Below are positions 11,936 through 23,009 of a stretch of 64,000 nt of DNA, piece by piece. Origin of the DNA: Sinonovacula constricta. Taxonomy: Eukaryota; Mollusca; Bivalvia; Cardiida; Solecurtidae. Under the pieces are notes generated by a model, which saw only the letters and a program-made list of their open reading frames with translations, was not told the DNA's origin and did not search any database. The position numbers and the translations under genes were made by a program. Position 1 is the first letter of the stretch; every line of letters begins with the position of its first letter. The DNA lies in NCBI GenBank assembly GCA_007844125.1, contig CM017556.1:80778409-80842408 (forward strand), given 5' to 3'.

Positions 11936-12344
11936 ATTGTTACACTAAGATGTATTTCAAAGACAAGCACAAAACAAATAAACATACTTTACCTACCTGG
12001 TAAGAAAATGGTAGCCAAAACTAAACAATGCAGCTCTAAAACCGTGCCCATTCTCGATGTTTATCGAAATAAACAAAAAAAGAACGCAAACTTTGTTGTA
12101 CTAAACTATTTGTTATCATGCATTCTACCAATGCGAAAAATACATATTTATAGTCCAATTTTGAAACTCGTCAATGAATTATGGCACACGTTATTTCTGA
12201 TTTGTCATTTCTATTAGGTTTATTCCTAAAAGTGGGTTCCGCTCGACTCGAGGTATTATTTTTTCTTCCGGGTTAAATATGCACACCATATCGACACAAC
12301 CTGCGCGTTTCTTGTTTACGTTGCTACTATTCGGAACATCTCGG

Positions 12345-12545
12345 CTATTTTACTTTCAGAAATCAACGAAATGGGGTGGGGAGGGGGATTTGCCGGCATT
12401 TTGCTGTCCCCTTAGCCCCGAGCGTTAAGAAGGAAGCCACTACTACCAACTTTGAAGTCTTTGGTTTGACCCGGCCGGGGTTTGAACCCGCGACCTCTCG
12501 ATCCGCAAGCCGACGCTTTACCAGTTGAGCTATTGCGGTCAAGGA
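12345..12545 (-). mobile_element. SINE, family B copy (minus)
   Basis: On the minus strand a tRNA-like head runs from GACCGCAATAGCTCAACTGG to the B-box GGGTTCAAACCCC, followed by GGCCGGGTCAAACC. It ends in a GCCGGCAAAT block. A + strand relative is at 15678-15905. The head does not form a complete cloverleaf with a convincing anticodon stem, so it is not called a tRNA gene. Confidence 0.65.
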
Positions 12546-13435
12546 AATGGCGAATGTAATGCAAATGACGTTGCTACACTGCCCTAAATGCAGATTTAAA
12601 TCAATAGTGTCATTTCAAAGGTAGAATGAATTGGCCGAGCCTAAATATAGAAACGTAAATCATAACAGTATTGACCTAAATTCTGGCAGACATATACCTG
12701 CAGCGACTTGAAAATTAAAATAGAGAGCGAAAGTGAACGGACTTGTATGACTAGTTTCCATGATCGTTGTTGAAATCCTAGAAGAGGGGGAAATTTAATA
12801 AATATTGTTATCGTTTACTTGTGGTATTTTTTAATTTTATATTTATAAAATACTGTTTTAGTGAACATGTTTTACTACCCCCAGAACTGCAACAGATATA
12901 GTGCTGCCTTTGCTTTAAAAGCATGCCGTGAATACATGGCATAATAACACAAATGGTTATCTTATCATGACAGTGTTTCTGACCACACTAAGTAATTCAC
13001 AAATATTTGAGCCAGGGAGTTATACCTCTACCAATTTTACGACATTGACTTGAACCCGGGGCCTCCCGTTAATAGAGTCGACGCTACATGTAAACAAATA
13101 TTTTTTTTAAAAATGACAGAAACGCGTTTATACCTGGCCGGAGTCTGACAAAAACGAATAATAGATCATATTACCTTTATAAAATAATCATTTATTAATA
13201 AAAAATTATAATTGTTATTAATAATTTATTGCATACCAATAGTCAACAATGGTATAATTATCATTTATACACTGTATAACAAAAAGATGGAAGTCGTTAT
13301 TAAATTGTAATTTATTTTTTTTAAATTATAACTTCAAAGAATATACCGATCAAATTATTCAAGTAGATTATTAACTATCATAACGAGTAGTAAACCAACA
13401 GTGATATTCGTTAAATAATTGGTAACCAACCATCC
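12546..13435. other. AT-rich stretch, no gene seen
   Basis: The only structure noticed is a degenerate minus-strand tRNA-like B-box near 13050 (GACTTGAACCCGGGGCC on the + strand), probably an old SINE remnant. Confidence 0.4.
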
Positions 13436-13515
13436 ACCGAAACACCCCCATCGCCCCCCCCCACCCCCGCCCACCCCCACTCATACACATACACCTTCCC
13501 CAAAAAACCCACACC
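13436..13515. repeat. C-rich low-complexity tract
   Basis: Almost G-free runs of C with A (ACACCCCCATCGCCCCCCCC and similar), continuing as CCCACACCCAC. Strand-asymmetric low complexity, no coding sense. Confidence 0.85.
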
Positions 13516-13547
13516 CACAAAAACTGATGCTTGTTTAACAATTGATG

Positions 13548-13763
13548 TTATAAAATAAGGTTAGGTTGTTGATGAAAGTAAATCTCCTTTCCAGATGTGC
13601 TTAAGTCTGTATGAAGAAGACTGTATTTATATAATGATGCTGTGACCAAGATCTTCATCTTGCTGTAGCCAATTGTCCTTTCTATTTTGAATGCTAACTT
13701 CCGGTTGGGCCCTGTAAAACGCACATCAGAGGACACCAGTGGATGACCTTGTTTTCCCGCCAC
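13548..13763 (-). CDS. Possible minus-strand 3' exon, unknown protein
   Basis: An open frame of about 70 codons reads in a protein-like way on the minus strand (…GHPLVSSDVRFTGPNRKLAF…, SGKEIYFHQQPNLIL-stop). It is preceded by a CTGCAG that could be an acceptor. No domain is recognised and no partner exon was found. It could equally be part of a transposon or a chance frame. Confidence 0.2.
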   Translation of the reverse strand: MAGKQGHPLVSSDVRFTGPNRKLAFKIERTIGYSKMKILVTASLYKYSLLHTDLSTSGKEIYFHQQPNLIL

Positions 13764-14292
13764 TGCAGTCCGTCGAAATCCAGAGCTGAAACAAAACAGA
13801 CGTGTTTTTCTAACCAGTACAGCAGTCCTTCACCAAGACCAAATCAACTAGTGGTCAGTCGATTTATTTCAAAATTAAAAGGTTGGTTGTTCAAACGTTT
13901 TATAGAAGCGAACCATAGATTTTGGGGATTGTGGTATCGTATCATTTCATCAAAAAACATACAATATCGTTCGATTATGTTCTAAAACTGATTTTTGAAA
14001 ATTCCTCAGCTCACACAACCGACTTTGAAAATATAATAACAGTTTATAGTTTGCAGAAAAACATCAGTGCATTGAAATACATAGATACATCTACTTGCAT
14101 GTTTATTTTGGGTTTCCAATCTGAAAAATCAATTTCCAATTTGAAACTTCCTTAGCTCGCTCGACCGTCTTTGAAAATATAACAAATATTTATAGTTTGC
14201 AGAGAAACATTAGTGCATAGAAATACATACATACAACTCCTCGCATGTTATTTTGGTTTTCCACGCTGTAAAACCCTTGTCTATTTATATCG

Positions 14293-14420
14293 AAAACCAA
14301 TCACAATCGCGCTAGAGGACGGAAGACATCTTGTTAGGTCTTCGCGAGTTGTAATATATACGTTGCTGAGGAAGAAATCAAAGTATTTATATTTCGGGTT
14401 ATCTGAAAGTGAACTGTGAT
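14293..14420 (+). promoter_or_regulatory. Conserved CCAAT-box block upstream of signal exon 1
   Basis: AACCAATCACAATCGC is followed by AGAGGACGG, TCTTCGCGAGTTGTAATATA and TTGCTGAGGAAGAAATCA. This block is kept between copies 1 and 2 and lies about 180 nt before the ATG. CCAAT boxes bind NF-Y in animal promoters. The promoter role here is inferred from position and conservation. Confidence 0.45.
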
Positions 14421-14482
14421 TATACTATTTGAAAATTTGGTAAAAAGACACAACATACGTTTCATCGATCACATTAGAAAAA

Positions 14483-14527
14483 ATGGGTTTGAAACTGCTG
14501 GTGGTGTTGTCATGTCTGTTTATACGC
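14483..14527 (+). CDS. Signal-peptide first exon, copy 1
   Basis: A 45-nt exon reading MGLKLLVVLSCLFIR before a GTGAGTACC donor, phase 0. The ATG context is AAAAAATGG. A Lys followed by an LLVVLSCLFI core is a typical signal peptide n- and h-region. The phase fits exon 2 at 36484. Compared with copies 2 and 3 it ends in Arg instead of Leu, and the last codon overlaps the donor, so this copy may be less fit. It would supply an alternative first exon for the gene whose body is at 36.5-49.5 kb. Confidence 0.55.
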
Positions 14528-15394
14528 GTGAGTACCTATTATACAGTTTCCTTATGACGATAAATAACATTTCTTTATATTGTTGTTCACTGGTTCTTTA
14601 CTTCTACAAATTACTATATCTTTCTTTAAATATAAAAAATAACAACATAAAATAATGACATGGTACTTATGACATGGGTGATTGATTTATTGAAACTACG
14701 CATCTAATCCGACAAATATTTTCATTTGGAGTCCCTGGATACTTAAGCACCTCTTTCCGAGAGTCTTAAAACATTTTATTGGAACGTGCGAATGTTGTTG
14801 TGTTAATCATATTATTTGGTGTTGGATTTAAACTTTGACTATTATTTTAGAATGTATTTTGAAGAATGTACTTAATATGTCATCTTCTCTGTAAGTTTGT
14901 TGTTTGTGGAGTAATGTAACATCTAATACCGAGATTAATTGCATATACCCGGCTTTGGGATGCAAAAGTCATAGAGTTGGGTATTTTATACACATAGACC
15001 CCTTTATTGCTGAGTTCTTTTGAATGAAATTTATGTAATACACATTTATTTCTCATTAGGTTTTGTCAACAATAAACCTACACCTGTAACTTAGTTTTTT
15101 TCACTTTGGCGAGACAGTCAGCAAATACATAATACACGTAAATGAACAAAGCAATTCATTGTTTCCCAAAAACGCTTATTATAATAAGGGTATTTCCAAA
15201 GGATTTAACGTAATCCTAGACCATAGACATATAATAAAGGGACCGCCGACTCCGCAAGCTTCGCGAATATCATCCAATTTCGCAGCGCCATCACCAGGAG
15301 TCATATACAGACTTCTGGCCGGGGTTTTGCATGCAAAACATTAGCATAAAGCTGACAAGTAAAACAGAGATTTGAAGAAAAACGGCCACGGAAA

Positions 15395-15421
15395 ATGAAT
15401 CAACTTGGAAGTGGATTGAAG
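15395..15421 (+). CDS. Possible short first exon
   Basis: ATG AAT CAA CTT GGA AGT GGA TTG AAG, then the donor GTAAATATC (phase 0). A relatively CpG-rich stretch precedes it (GGGACCGCCGACTCCGC and later). It would join in frame to the possible exon at 16029-16164. Very short and unsupported by homology. Confidence 0.2.
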
Positions 15422-15677
15422 GTAAATATCTTATTTGCATGTGTATTCATTGCCTGCTTTTAGTTGTCCATGAAGCGGCAGTAAATATTTCGTAACCACG
15501 TGTAGACAAAGAACCCGAATTCTGAATTAATTGTAGCCATAGTCCCATTTAGGCCTTATTTTTGCTACCCATTTTCCATAACTACATCCATAGCTAATAC
15601 TTTGTAACTGATGGTATTTATTCTGGATTGTATTTGTCAAAACTGCACGGAAAAAGACATAATAGTTAATTAAAATT

Positions 15678-15905
15678 AACCGGCCGGTAGGTAGAGCTTC
15701 GGCTTGCAGATCGGTGGGTCGCGGGCTCAAACCCCGGCCGGGTCAAAACCAGCATTACGCCTGACTCGTCGGTGTCAGTATAATTGACCTGCCGATTGAA
15801 GTCCCTGGGCACCTCATAAGTGCCCCTGTGTTATGATGATAGAAATGTCGCTGCACAGTATCGGGAAAATTCCGGCAAATTCCATCCCTAATTAAAATAA
15901 AGAAG
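15678..15905 (+). mobile_element. SINE, family B copy (plus)
   Basis: tRNA-like head with GGTAGGTAGAGCTTCGGC and B-box GGGCTCAAACCCC, then GGCCGGGTCAAAACCAGC. The body ends in AAAATTCCGGCAAATTCC. It matches the minus-strand copy at 12345-12545. Confidence 0.7.
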
Positions 15906-16028
15906 TTGTTGCTTGAAGACACAGGAGGAACAATCAACTATCAATATTCAAACACATGCATAATTAGGTTATACTGTTTTCTATAGAGTATGCACTTAAT
16001 TGTCTGTTTATACTGATTTTAGGAATAG

Positions 16029-16164
16029 GACAACGGTGATGAATCCCCTGACCCAGAGACGCCTCTGCCTTTGCCTGTTGCTAAAAGACGTTCAACTAGT
16101 ACAGGGGAACTTAAACTCTTGGAGCCAGAATTCTTCCAAACAATATTAAAATTACTATTGAATT
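16029..16164 (+). CDS. Possible internal exon, unknown protein
   Basis: A candidate acceptor (TTTTAGGAATAG) is followed by a frame reading DNGDESPDPETPLPLPVAKR and continuing through RRSTSTGELKLLEPEFFQTI to a GTAAGA donor (phase 1). Composition (acidic, Pro-rich, then a KR-rich turn) is protein-like. It joins in frame with 15395-15421. The family is not recognised and no later exon was found. Confidence 0.28.
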
Positions 16165-17220
16165 GTAAGATGTCAACATTTTTTTTTGTACTGTAACAAA
16201 ATATTTTGAGAAAAAGATCATATAAAACAACTAACAACATTGGAGGTGTGTTCTTCTTGATGTGTGTTCAATTATGATATATATCCTACATTATTGACAG
16301 ACAGAGCTTATTATCTACTGCCGACATTTCAAATCAGGGGAACCCTGGTTTACAAATTAATAAATAAAAATATATAATTTTAGTTATATATTTGTATTGA
16401 CTGGGGATAAGCTTTATTTGCTTTTCTCATTTTTAAAACATAAAGCAATTACCTAAAATAACAAACATGGCAATTTAACAAATGATATATGTTTTAGTTG
16501 CAGTAGGGTTATTCATCAACTAAACTAAGTTGGTTAAGAGTCATTGGATAGGTAACAAAATAGAACCAATGCCTAATTCAAACACTATTTAATAATTAAT
16601 GTAAGAAAAGGTTGGGTCCATCATTTAAAGCTAACAAGGGTCTTTATTAATTTTCAACCTGCTTAAGTCCATACTTTATATAGTATAACTTTTCTTCTTG
16701 CAGTGTGAAAACTTTCAACTTGGCTCAAGGGTTTAAAATTATTAAATCTTGCATCCAGAGATGGCACTCTTACTTGCACTGGCTTTTAGCATACTTTTTA
16801 ATTAATGTGGTCAGAACAAACAAGAATAAATATGTATAACTATCATTTTATTCTTTTTCCATTTCGTTCATGTTAACGTGTTTAATCAAAAACACAGCTT
16901 TATAATTTGCAGAAAATATTTTAATGTAGAATGAAAAATGCATTTATGACAGATAATCACAAATACATATAAATGATTATGCAACACCATTGTCTTTTTA
17001 ATAGAAATAATAGTCAAATAATGTATTAAAGTTGTTTCTCATGACATCTTAATAATTATATGTATAAAAATAGCACATGTTTCATTCTCCCTATACCGTT
17101 TGATATAAATTGACTATGTGCCATTAAGTGGTTCTTTTGAAGTTTTAAACATGTGGTTTAATCTTGGTAAAATACACTTTAAACAGTTGTTTTGAAAGCA
17201 TTCAAAAACCTGACTCTTGT
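16165..17220. other. AT-rich stretch, no gene seen
   Basis: No open frame or repeat that I can support. A terminal block of the MITE family (GTCGGATACCACCTTTAA) follows at about 17228. Confidence 0.4.
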
Positions 17221-17737
17221 CAAACAAAGTCGGATACCACCTTTAATATATTAACATCTGATATTTATATTAATATAATATATATTAATATAATATAATA
17301 GAAATCTCAAAAGTCCATTTTGAAAAAAGTTATTCTGTGCCATTCAATAGCAAAGTGGTATCAAAATCTTATTAACTACTGACTAACTTTAAATACGAGT
17401 ATGACAGTATGTACATACTTTTTTTATTAAAAGGGCATTAATTAACACTAAGAAATTCCCAAAAGGTGTGTTAATGTTTAATATGTATCAGATCTTCACA
17501 TTCAGATGATTCTTTGCATTACCTGAACCTCTTAGTAGTTGGTTTAATATGTGAAAACAAAATGCCTTTATGTATTATTTTATACAATTTCTCTTTTATA
17601 GTTTTTTAACATGCCATTATTGAAAAGTAATGCTAATATTTAATGTCAGATATTAGGAAGACAAAATTGATAGAGACACATCACATGACATCAAAATACA
17701 TGTACAATGTAGTATTTTAGGAAAACCATTCTACCTC

Positions 17738-17890
17738 TAATAGCACTTCAAGGCATGGGTTTGGGTCCTGGTCAGGACAAGGACTATCGGGTGGGAAGGT
17801 TTTCCCGCTGACCTGCAGTGTGCTCCTTCACCAATAATAAGCTGGACGTCAATAATATAACCATAACTGTGTGAGTGCAATGACACAAAA
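17738..17890 (+). mobile_element. SINE, family A copy, 5' truncated
   Basis: B-box-like GGGTTTGGGTCCTGG, GGACAAGGACTATCGGGTGG, GACCTGCAGTGTGCTCC and CTTCACCAATAATAAGCTGG match the family A body. The tRNA-like head is lost. Confidence 0.6.
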
Positions 17891-18417
17891 ACAAACAATA
17901 ACAACAAAACAACATATGCACAGGGTTCAGTAAATTACAGATCTGCTGTCTCAAAATAAATGTTAATGATGTAAATTATTTTAGGCATAGACTTGTCTAA
18001 ATTACGGTACCTTGCATCACATTCCTTTATTGGTCTGAGAGGACAAGAATATCTCCATAAAGCCTGTTTCAGTTGTTCTAACTTTCTTTAGTGACTTGAC
18101 ACGCTCTAACCATGTGTTCAAGTGTGGAAGAAATTCATTTTGCAGGAACTGTAAATAAGATTGCATATTATGTAATAAAAATCACATAAATGACACACAG
18201 ATATACTACAATGACAACCTGATATTGCATTTTTTGTGAGTAAGTCAAGGAAAGTATTGTTTTATTTGTGTCTAGCAGAAAGAGAGCACACAAAGTTAAA
18301 AGCTGTGATCCTAAGATGTGACTTAAACAGTGGAACATACTTTTGGTTGTTTAATTTCTTGACAACACTTAAACTGAAGGTTATACAATACGGACCTTAG
18401 AATAAAATTATTGGATT

Positions 18418-18870
18418 TAATTAATGAAGACTTTATTGAGACATCCGGAAAAACTAATGTCATAATAGCTGCCTACACAACCGCCCATTCGCGCCTAAAA
18501 CTCTAAAGTAATCTAAAAGAGCTTGGACATCGGATTTTATACTGCGACACAGATTCGGTGGTGTTCACAACAACTCCAGCACAACTGGAACCGCCGCTTG
18601 AGGATTACCTCGGGGATCTGACCGATGAGGTTCCCGATAACAAGATATCGCACTTTGTTACCGGTGGCCCTCAAAACTATGCGTACAACATAATGAAATC
18701 AATCAAAAAGGGACAATAATCAATTTCTGAAAACAGAAAAGACTGTGTGACTGTGGTAGAAGAAAACAAAATTGTTCGCAACTCGGCAACTAGACGTATT
18801 ATACCGAAACGGGAAACAAATGATTATAAAATTGTATTTGTATTTGTAAACGCGAGATTGTAGAAGACTA
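18418..18870 (+). pseudogene. Polinton/Maverick family-B DNA polymerase relic
   Basis: One frame preserves the PolB motif C region. YCDTDS is encoded at 18540-18557, preceded by an AAYTTAHSRLKL segment and followed by an acidic stretch and an HFVTGGPQNYAYN segment. YxDTDS carries the two metal-binding aspartates of family-B polymerases. The protein-primed polymerases of Polintons have this arrangement followed by a palm/thumb segment with GGPKNYAY. An in-frame TAA lies at 18504-18506 and another ends the segment near 18718, so it is dead. No integrase, capsid or terminal repeat was found nearby. Confidence 0.75.
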
Positions 18871-19309
18871 CCATACCATACCCTATGGAATGTAAATTAT
18901 ATGTTTGTACATACATATTAACATACTTGTAAATAATCTTATAATAATACTTGTTAATAACATACTTGTAAAAAGTATTACTAGTATTGTAAAACCTCTT
19001 AATATTGTATACACTACTTGTTTTGCAGTTGTGTAAAATAAAGTATGTATATACTGTAATTGGCTATCGTTATTTCTGGCAATAGGACACTATATAGTTT
19101 TGTCACTTAAATATATGTTTACAATTCAATGCAACAGAGTGAAATGTGACCTCCAGTGATCTAGAATTTAGGTTAAACCAACCCTACACTGTGTCGTCTA
19201 CAGTATAGTAATTAATATGTAGTTAAAAGCTATCGCATACACCTTATTACTGGTACAGTTAAACATAAAATAACAGTCAGACTTTAACGTTAATAAAAAT
19301 ATTTAAACC

Positions 19310-19657
19310 TGTCGTCTGCTTTACAAATGGCGGTTTATAGGAAAAATATCGTCTGCTTTACAATTTGATGAGTATATAAAATAGTAGCGCACTGTGTAAG
19401 ACCATTAAAGGGTAGATCAGAAAATGTCGTCTGTACTATAATTTAAGCCGGTCGTCAACTTTAAAAAATGGCGGCGCCAATGTAGTGGCGGAATATTGGA
19501 AACTTCAAATCGTGTAAGGCGCAAAAAACGTCGACTTGCGACCGGTTCGATCCGGTTAAGCAAGAGAGGTATCAAAACGTCCCTCATTTTTTACCTCATC
19601 CAAGATGGCGGATTTATAAAGAATATAAAGTGGGGTCACCGAGTGCATCTGGTGTAC
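19310..19657 (+). promoter_or_regulatory. Cluster of AARATGGCGG motifs before first-exon module 2
   Basis: ACAAATGGCGG, AAAAATGGCGGCGCC and CCAAGATGGCGG occur about 135 nt apart, two of them preceded by GTCGTC and a CTTTA block. CAAGATGGCGG is the YY1 core in animal promoters. A TATA-like GTATATAAAATAG lies between them. It sits directly upstream of module 2 and is absent from copies 1 and 3 as far as I can see. Confidence 0.4.
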
Positions 19658-19925
19658 GAACCATAGATTTTGGGGATTATGGTACCATATTATTTCATCA
19701 AAAAGCATACAATATCGTTCGATTAGGTTCTGAAACTGATTTTTGAAAATTCCTCGGCTCGCACAACCGACTTTGAAAATATAATAATAGTTTATAGCTT
19801 GCAGAAAAACAGCCGTGCATTGAAAAGCATAGATACATCTACTTGTATGTTTATTTTGGGTTTCCAATCGGATAAATCAATTTCTGAAAAATGATAGGCG
19901 TGCACTTATTTGGCTATTTAAATCG

Positions 19926-20270
19926 AGAACCAATCACAATCGCACGAGAGGACGGTAAACACATTGTTAGGTCGTCGCGAGTTGTAATACATACATTGCT
20001 GAAGAAGAAATCAAAATCACCTCCCCACACGCCTAAGAAAACAAAAATTGATCTTTGAAACTTCTTTGTCTCTCTCAACCGTCTTTAAAATATAACAATA
20101 ATTTATGGTTTGCAGAGAAACATTAGTGCATGGAAATACATACATACAACTCCTCGCATGTTTATTTTGGGATTCCAAGCTGCAAAACCCATGTGTATTT
20201 AAATCGAGAACCAATTACAATCGCACTAGAGGACGGCAGACATCTTGTTAGGTCTTCGCGAGTTGTAATA
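19926..20270 (+). promoter_or_regulatory. Duplicated CCAAT-box blocks upstream of signal exon 2
   Basis: AACCAATCACAATCGCA at about 19929 and AACCAATTACAATCGCA at about 20210 are each followed by AGAGGACGG and CGCGAGTTGTAATA. One is the counterpart of the copy 1 block and the other is an extra internal duplicate. The promoter role is inferred. Confidence 0.4.
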
Positions 20271-20407
20271 TATACGTTGCTGAGGAAGAAATCAGAGTAT
20301 TTATATTTCGGGTTATCTGAAAATGAACTGTGATTATACACTGTGATTATACTAGAAAATTTGGTAAAAAGACACGGCATACATTTCCATCGATCACATT
20401 AGGAAAA

Positions 20408-20452
20408 ATGGGTTTGAAACTGCTGGTGGTGTTCTCATGTCTGTTTATACTT
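20408..20452 (+). CDS. Signal-peptide first exon, copy 2
   Basis: 45 nt reading MGLKLLVVFSCLFIL, donor GTGAGTACCC, phase 0. It differs from copy 1 at two residues and keeps the hydrophobic core. The phase matches exon 2 at 36484. Of the three copies it has the most complete promoter block, with two CCAAT boxes and the AARATGGCGG cluster further upstream. Use as an alternative first exon is inferred. Confidence 0.6.
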
Positions 20453-20692
20453 GTGAGTACCCATTACACAATTTCCTTATGATGATAAATAACATTTCTT
20501 CTTAGTGTTGTTCACTGGTTCTTTACTTCTACATAATGACTATATATTTCTTTAAAATCTAAAAAAACAACAACAACAACAGAACAACAATATAAAATAA
20601 TGAAATGGTACCTATGACATGGGTGATTGATATATTGAAACTACGCAGCTAGTCCGACAAAAATTTTCATTTGGAGTCCCCGGATACTTAAA

Positions 20693-22462
20693 GTCATAGT
20701 CACGATAGTCATAGTCTGTCACGATGTGTCTGTCACACAGGTACTGTTCAAGATCCAAGTGTATGTATGCTATATTTGGGGATTGAACATAGTCATTCAC
20801 AGTTTGTAAAGGAAATAGTTGTGAATATACCAATTACGCAATCCTAAATACCTGACGTTATTCTATCAGTTCTTTTTTATTCTTTTTTATTTAATTAAAT
20901 ATATAAATCTTTATTTGTTTTCATTCTTACTTTGTTGGTTGATTTTTTTTAAGTCTCATATATATTTCAATTTATATTTTATTTTGATTTGTAAAATTTA
21001 TCATATAAAGCGACATTAAGTTTGGAAATAAATTATGTATTACTAAATATTTTCATTCTCACAATTCTTCCCTCAACTCATGTTTATGCCAGAAAATCAA
21101 CACTGTTTCAAATACTTGATTTTTGTTTGTTATGTCATAATAATATAAATGAAGAAGAAAGACAACACTCGTGATTTTCCATATACAATTTATTAATTTC
21201 AATTCAATTATAAAATAAGCACGTTCTACAATGTTAGTAACGTTTCGTTACATTTCTTAAAGTTCAGTATTAACATGGGGAGGTCACTTCCATTTATGTC
21301 CCATGTAACTCACACCCTCTGGATTTGGTAGCCATGTTCTACAGCTCTGTAGTACATATTTCGGCATAGGCTCTCTTCTGTGCCATGTTGTTTTGAACTT
21401 TCTGACTAGCGACTTCCTCTGCAGATACCTTGCATCGCTCCAGGCTCCACAGGCTTAGCATAGTCCAGAACCTCTGGTGAAGTCTCTTTCTAGCGTAGAC
21501 ATTTCCTACTTTCGGTATTTCTAGGTGGTTTGGCCACCAGAAATTACGCTGAGTCTCAGACACAATGCATGGGAAGCAAAAGCATTCCTGGCATTCAGTA
21601 GCACTTTCTTGGTGTCTCGGAAGTGAATATTCATCTTCTCCTTGTCCTTCTTCGTGTAAGATCGAAACGCTGATTGAAGATGATTCGATGTCCCAAGTAT
21701 TGAGGTTGAAAAAATCTATAATTGCAAGCTTCTGCTCTTCTGTAACATTCAGTCTGATCTCTTCAGTTGCCATGATTACAATGTAACTTCCTTACTAATG
21801 ATTGTACTGTGTACACATGTATGTCTCATGAATGTAATCACAAATCTCTTTGAAGATTGTACACATAGTGCTAATTAGCTTGCAACAGTATGCTTTCCAA
21901 GTGTTTTATTGGGATGTGGACAAGTATGGGTGGTAAAACAATTAGTGCTAGGACATAATTGCCATTGTACACACTTATGACAGGGGACAGTGAAGATGAA
22001 GTTTATTCAATGAGAGAAATTCATTCTGTTGAATAAAATGTAACGAAACTTTTCTAACAAAAGCAATTTAAAAGTCATTCATTTTCAGAATAATGTCCTT
22101 CAGACTCATTTAAGTCATTTTGAATACCAAAACATTTTTCTCTTTCATGTATTTTCAAAATCAAATATTTAACTATGAAGTAAATACATAATCATGCAGT
22201 TACAAAATTGACACCTAGTAATTAATGCAATAAAGAATATGTAAGGGATCATACAATAAACGACCCACATTATCACTAACATTAATGTTTATGGCTTTGT
22301 GTAAAACTAACCTACTGTCCCACTTCCATACTAGCAGGTAATTTAGTTTTGCATTAACCCATCAGAGGTTTTACTGTGACAGATTAGTACTATATTAGCT
22401 ATTAGCACGTCTGGTCACAGCAGGTGGGGGCCTGGCTCAGTGGGATACCACATTCCTTTCGA
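20693..22462. mobile_element. Insertion interrupting first-exon module 2
   Basis: The boundaries come from comparison with copy 1, where the GGATACTTAA and CTCTTTCCGAGAG segments are adjacent. The inserted DNA starts at GTCATAGTCACGATAGTC and ends near GGGATACCACATTCC. It contains a smaller unit with imperfect 23-bp inverted ends (21233-21255 and 22036-22058) around a 144-codon minus-strand frame. More than one insertion event may be involved. Confidence 0.55.
21339..21773 (-). CDS. Cys/Trp-rich protein of unknown function, element-borne
   Basis: 144 codons starting MATEEIRLNVTEEQKLAIID. An acidic N-terminal half is followed by a Cys cluster (ATECQECFCFPCIV), a WW pair (RNFWWPNH) and a basic-aromatic segment (ARKRLHQRFWTMLSLWSLER). 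From memory, the C-x-C-x2-C, WW and RKRL-x2-RFWTM layout resembles an unnamed family common in cnidarian and mollusc genomes, often repeated and probably transposon-associated. I cannot verify that here. The frame is complete with a stop and lies inside 23-bp imperfect inverted repeats. Four cysteines could bind zinc, which is a guess. Confidence 0.5.
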   Translation of the reverse strand: MATEEIRLNVTEEQKLAIIDFFNLNTWDIESSSISVSILHEEGQGEDEYSLPRHQESATECQECFCFPCIVSETQRNFWWPNHLEIPKVGNVYARKRLHQRFWTMLSLWSLERCKVSAEEVASQKVQNNMAQKRAYAEICTTEL

Positions 22463-23009
22463 GATGCCTCTTTCTGAGAGTCTTAAAAACATTTTATTGG
22501 AACTTGCGAATGTTGTTGTGTTAATCATATGTATTTGGTGTTGGATTTAAACTTTGACTATTATTTTAGAATGTATTTTGAAGAGTGTGGAGTGGGGGTG
22601 GGGCTGGGCGGGGGTATCTTGGGGTGGAGGGCTAATAACAAATATGTACTGAATATGTCTTTTTCTCAGTAAGTTTGTTGTTTGTGGAGTTATGTAACAT
22701 CTAATACCGAGAATTAATTACCTATACCCGGCTTTGGGATGCAAAAGTCATAGAGTGGGGTATTTTATACACATATACCCCTTTAGTGCTGTGTTCTTTT
22801 GAATGAAATTTATGTAGTACACATTTATTTTTATCAAGTTCTCATTAGTTTTTGTCAACAATAAACCTACACCTGTAAATTACTTTTTTGTTTTGTCACT
22901 TTGGCGAGATAGTCAGCAAATACATACGCAATTGAACAAAGCAATTCATTGTTTCCCCAAAACGCTTATTGTAGTAAGGGTATTTCCCAATGATTTAACG
23001 TAATCCTAG

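Larger units (their letters stand above)
13910..15219 (+). repeat. First-exon module, copy 1
   Basis: Duplicated block that begins at GAACCATAGATTTTGGGGAT. It continues through an internal tandem pair of about 150 bp (AAATATAATAACAGTTTATAG and AAATATAACAAATATTTATAG halves), a CCAAT-box block, the signal-peptide exon at 14483-14527, and a downstream part starting at CGAGAGTCTTAAAACATTTT and ending near AACGTAATCCTAGA. The same order is found at 19658-23010 and 26698-27960, and the downstream part alone at 26262-26690. It carries a promoter, first exon and the start of intron 1. Confidence 0.85.

Noticed and set aside
12470..12540. tRNA gene on the minus strand
   Set aside because: A- and B-box are present but the anticodon arm and acceptor stem do not pair well, and the sequence continues into a SINE body shared with 15678-15905.
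14213..14419. 68-codon frame MHRNTYIQLLACYFG and its copy at 20130
   Set aside because: Both lie in the duplicated promoter block before the signal exon. The frames differ between copies by frame-neutral and frame-altering changes alike, and module 3 lacks it.
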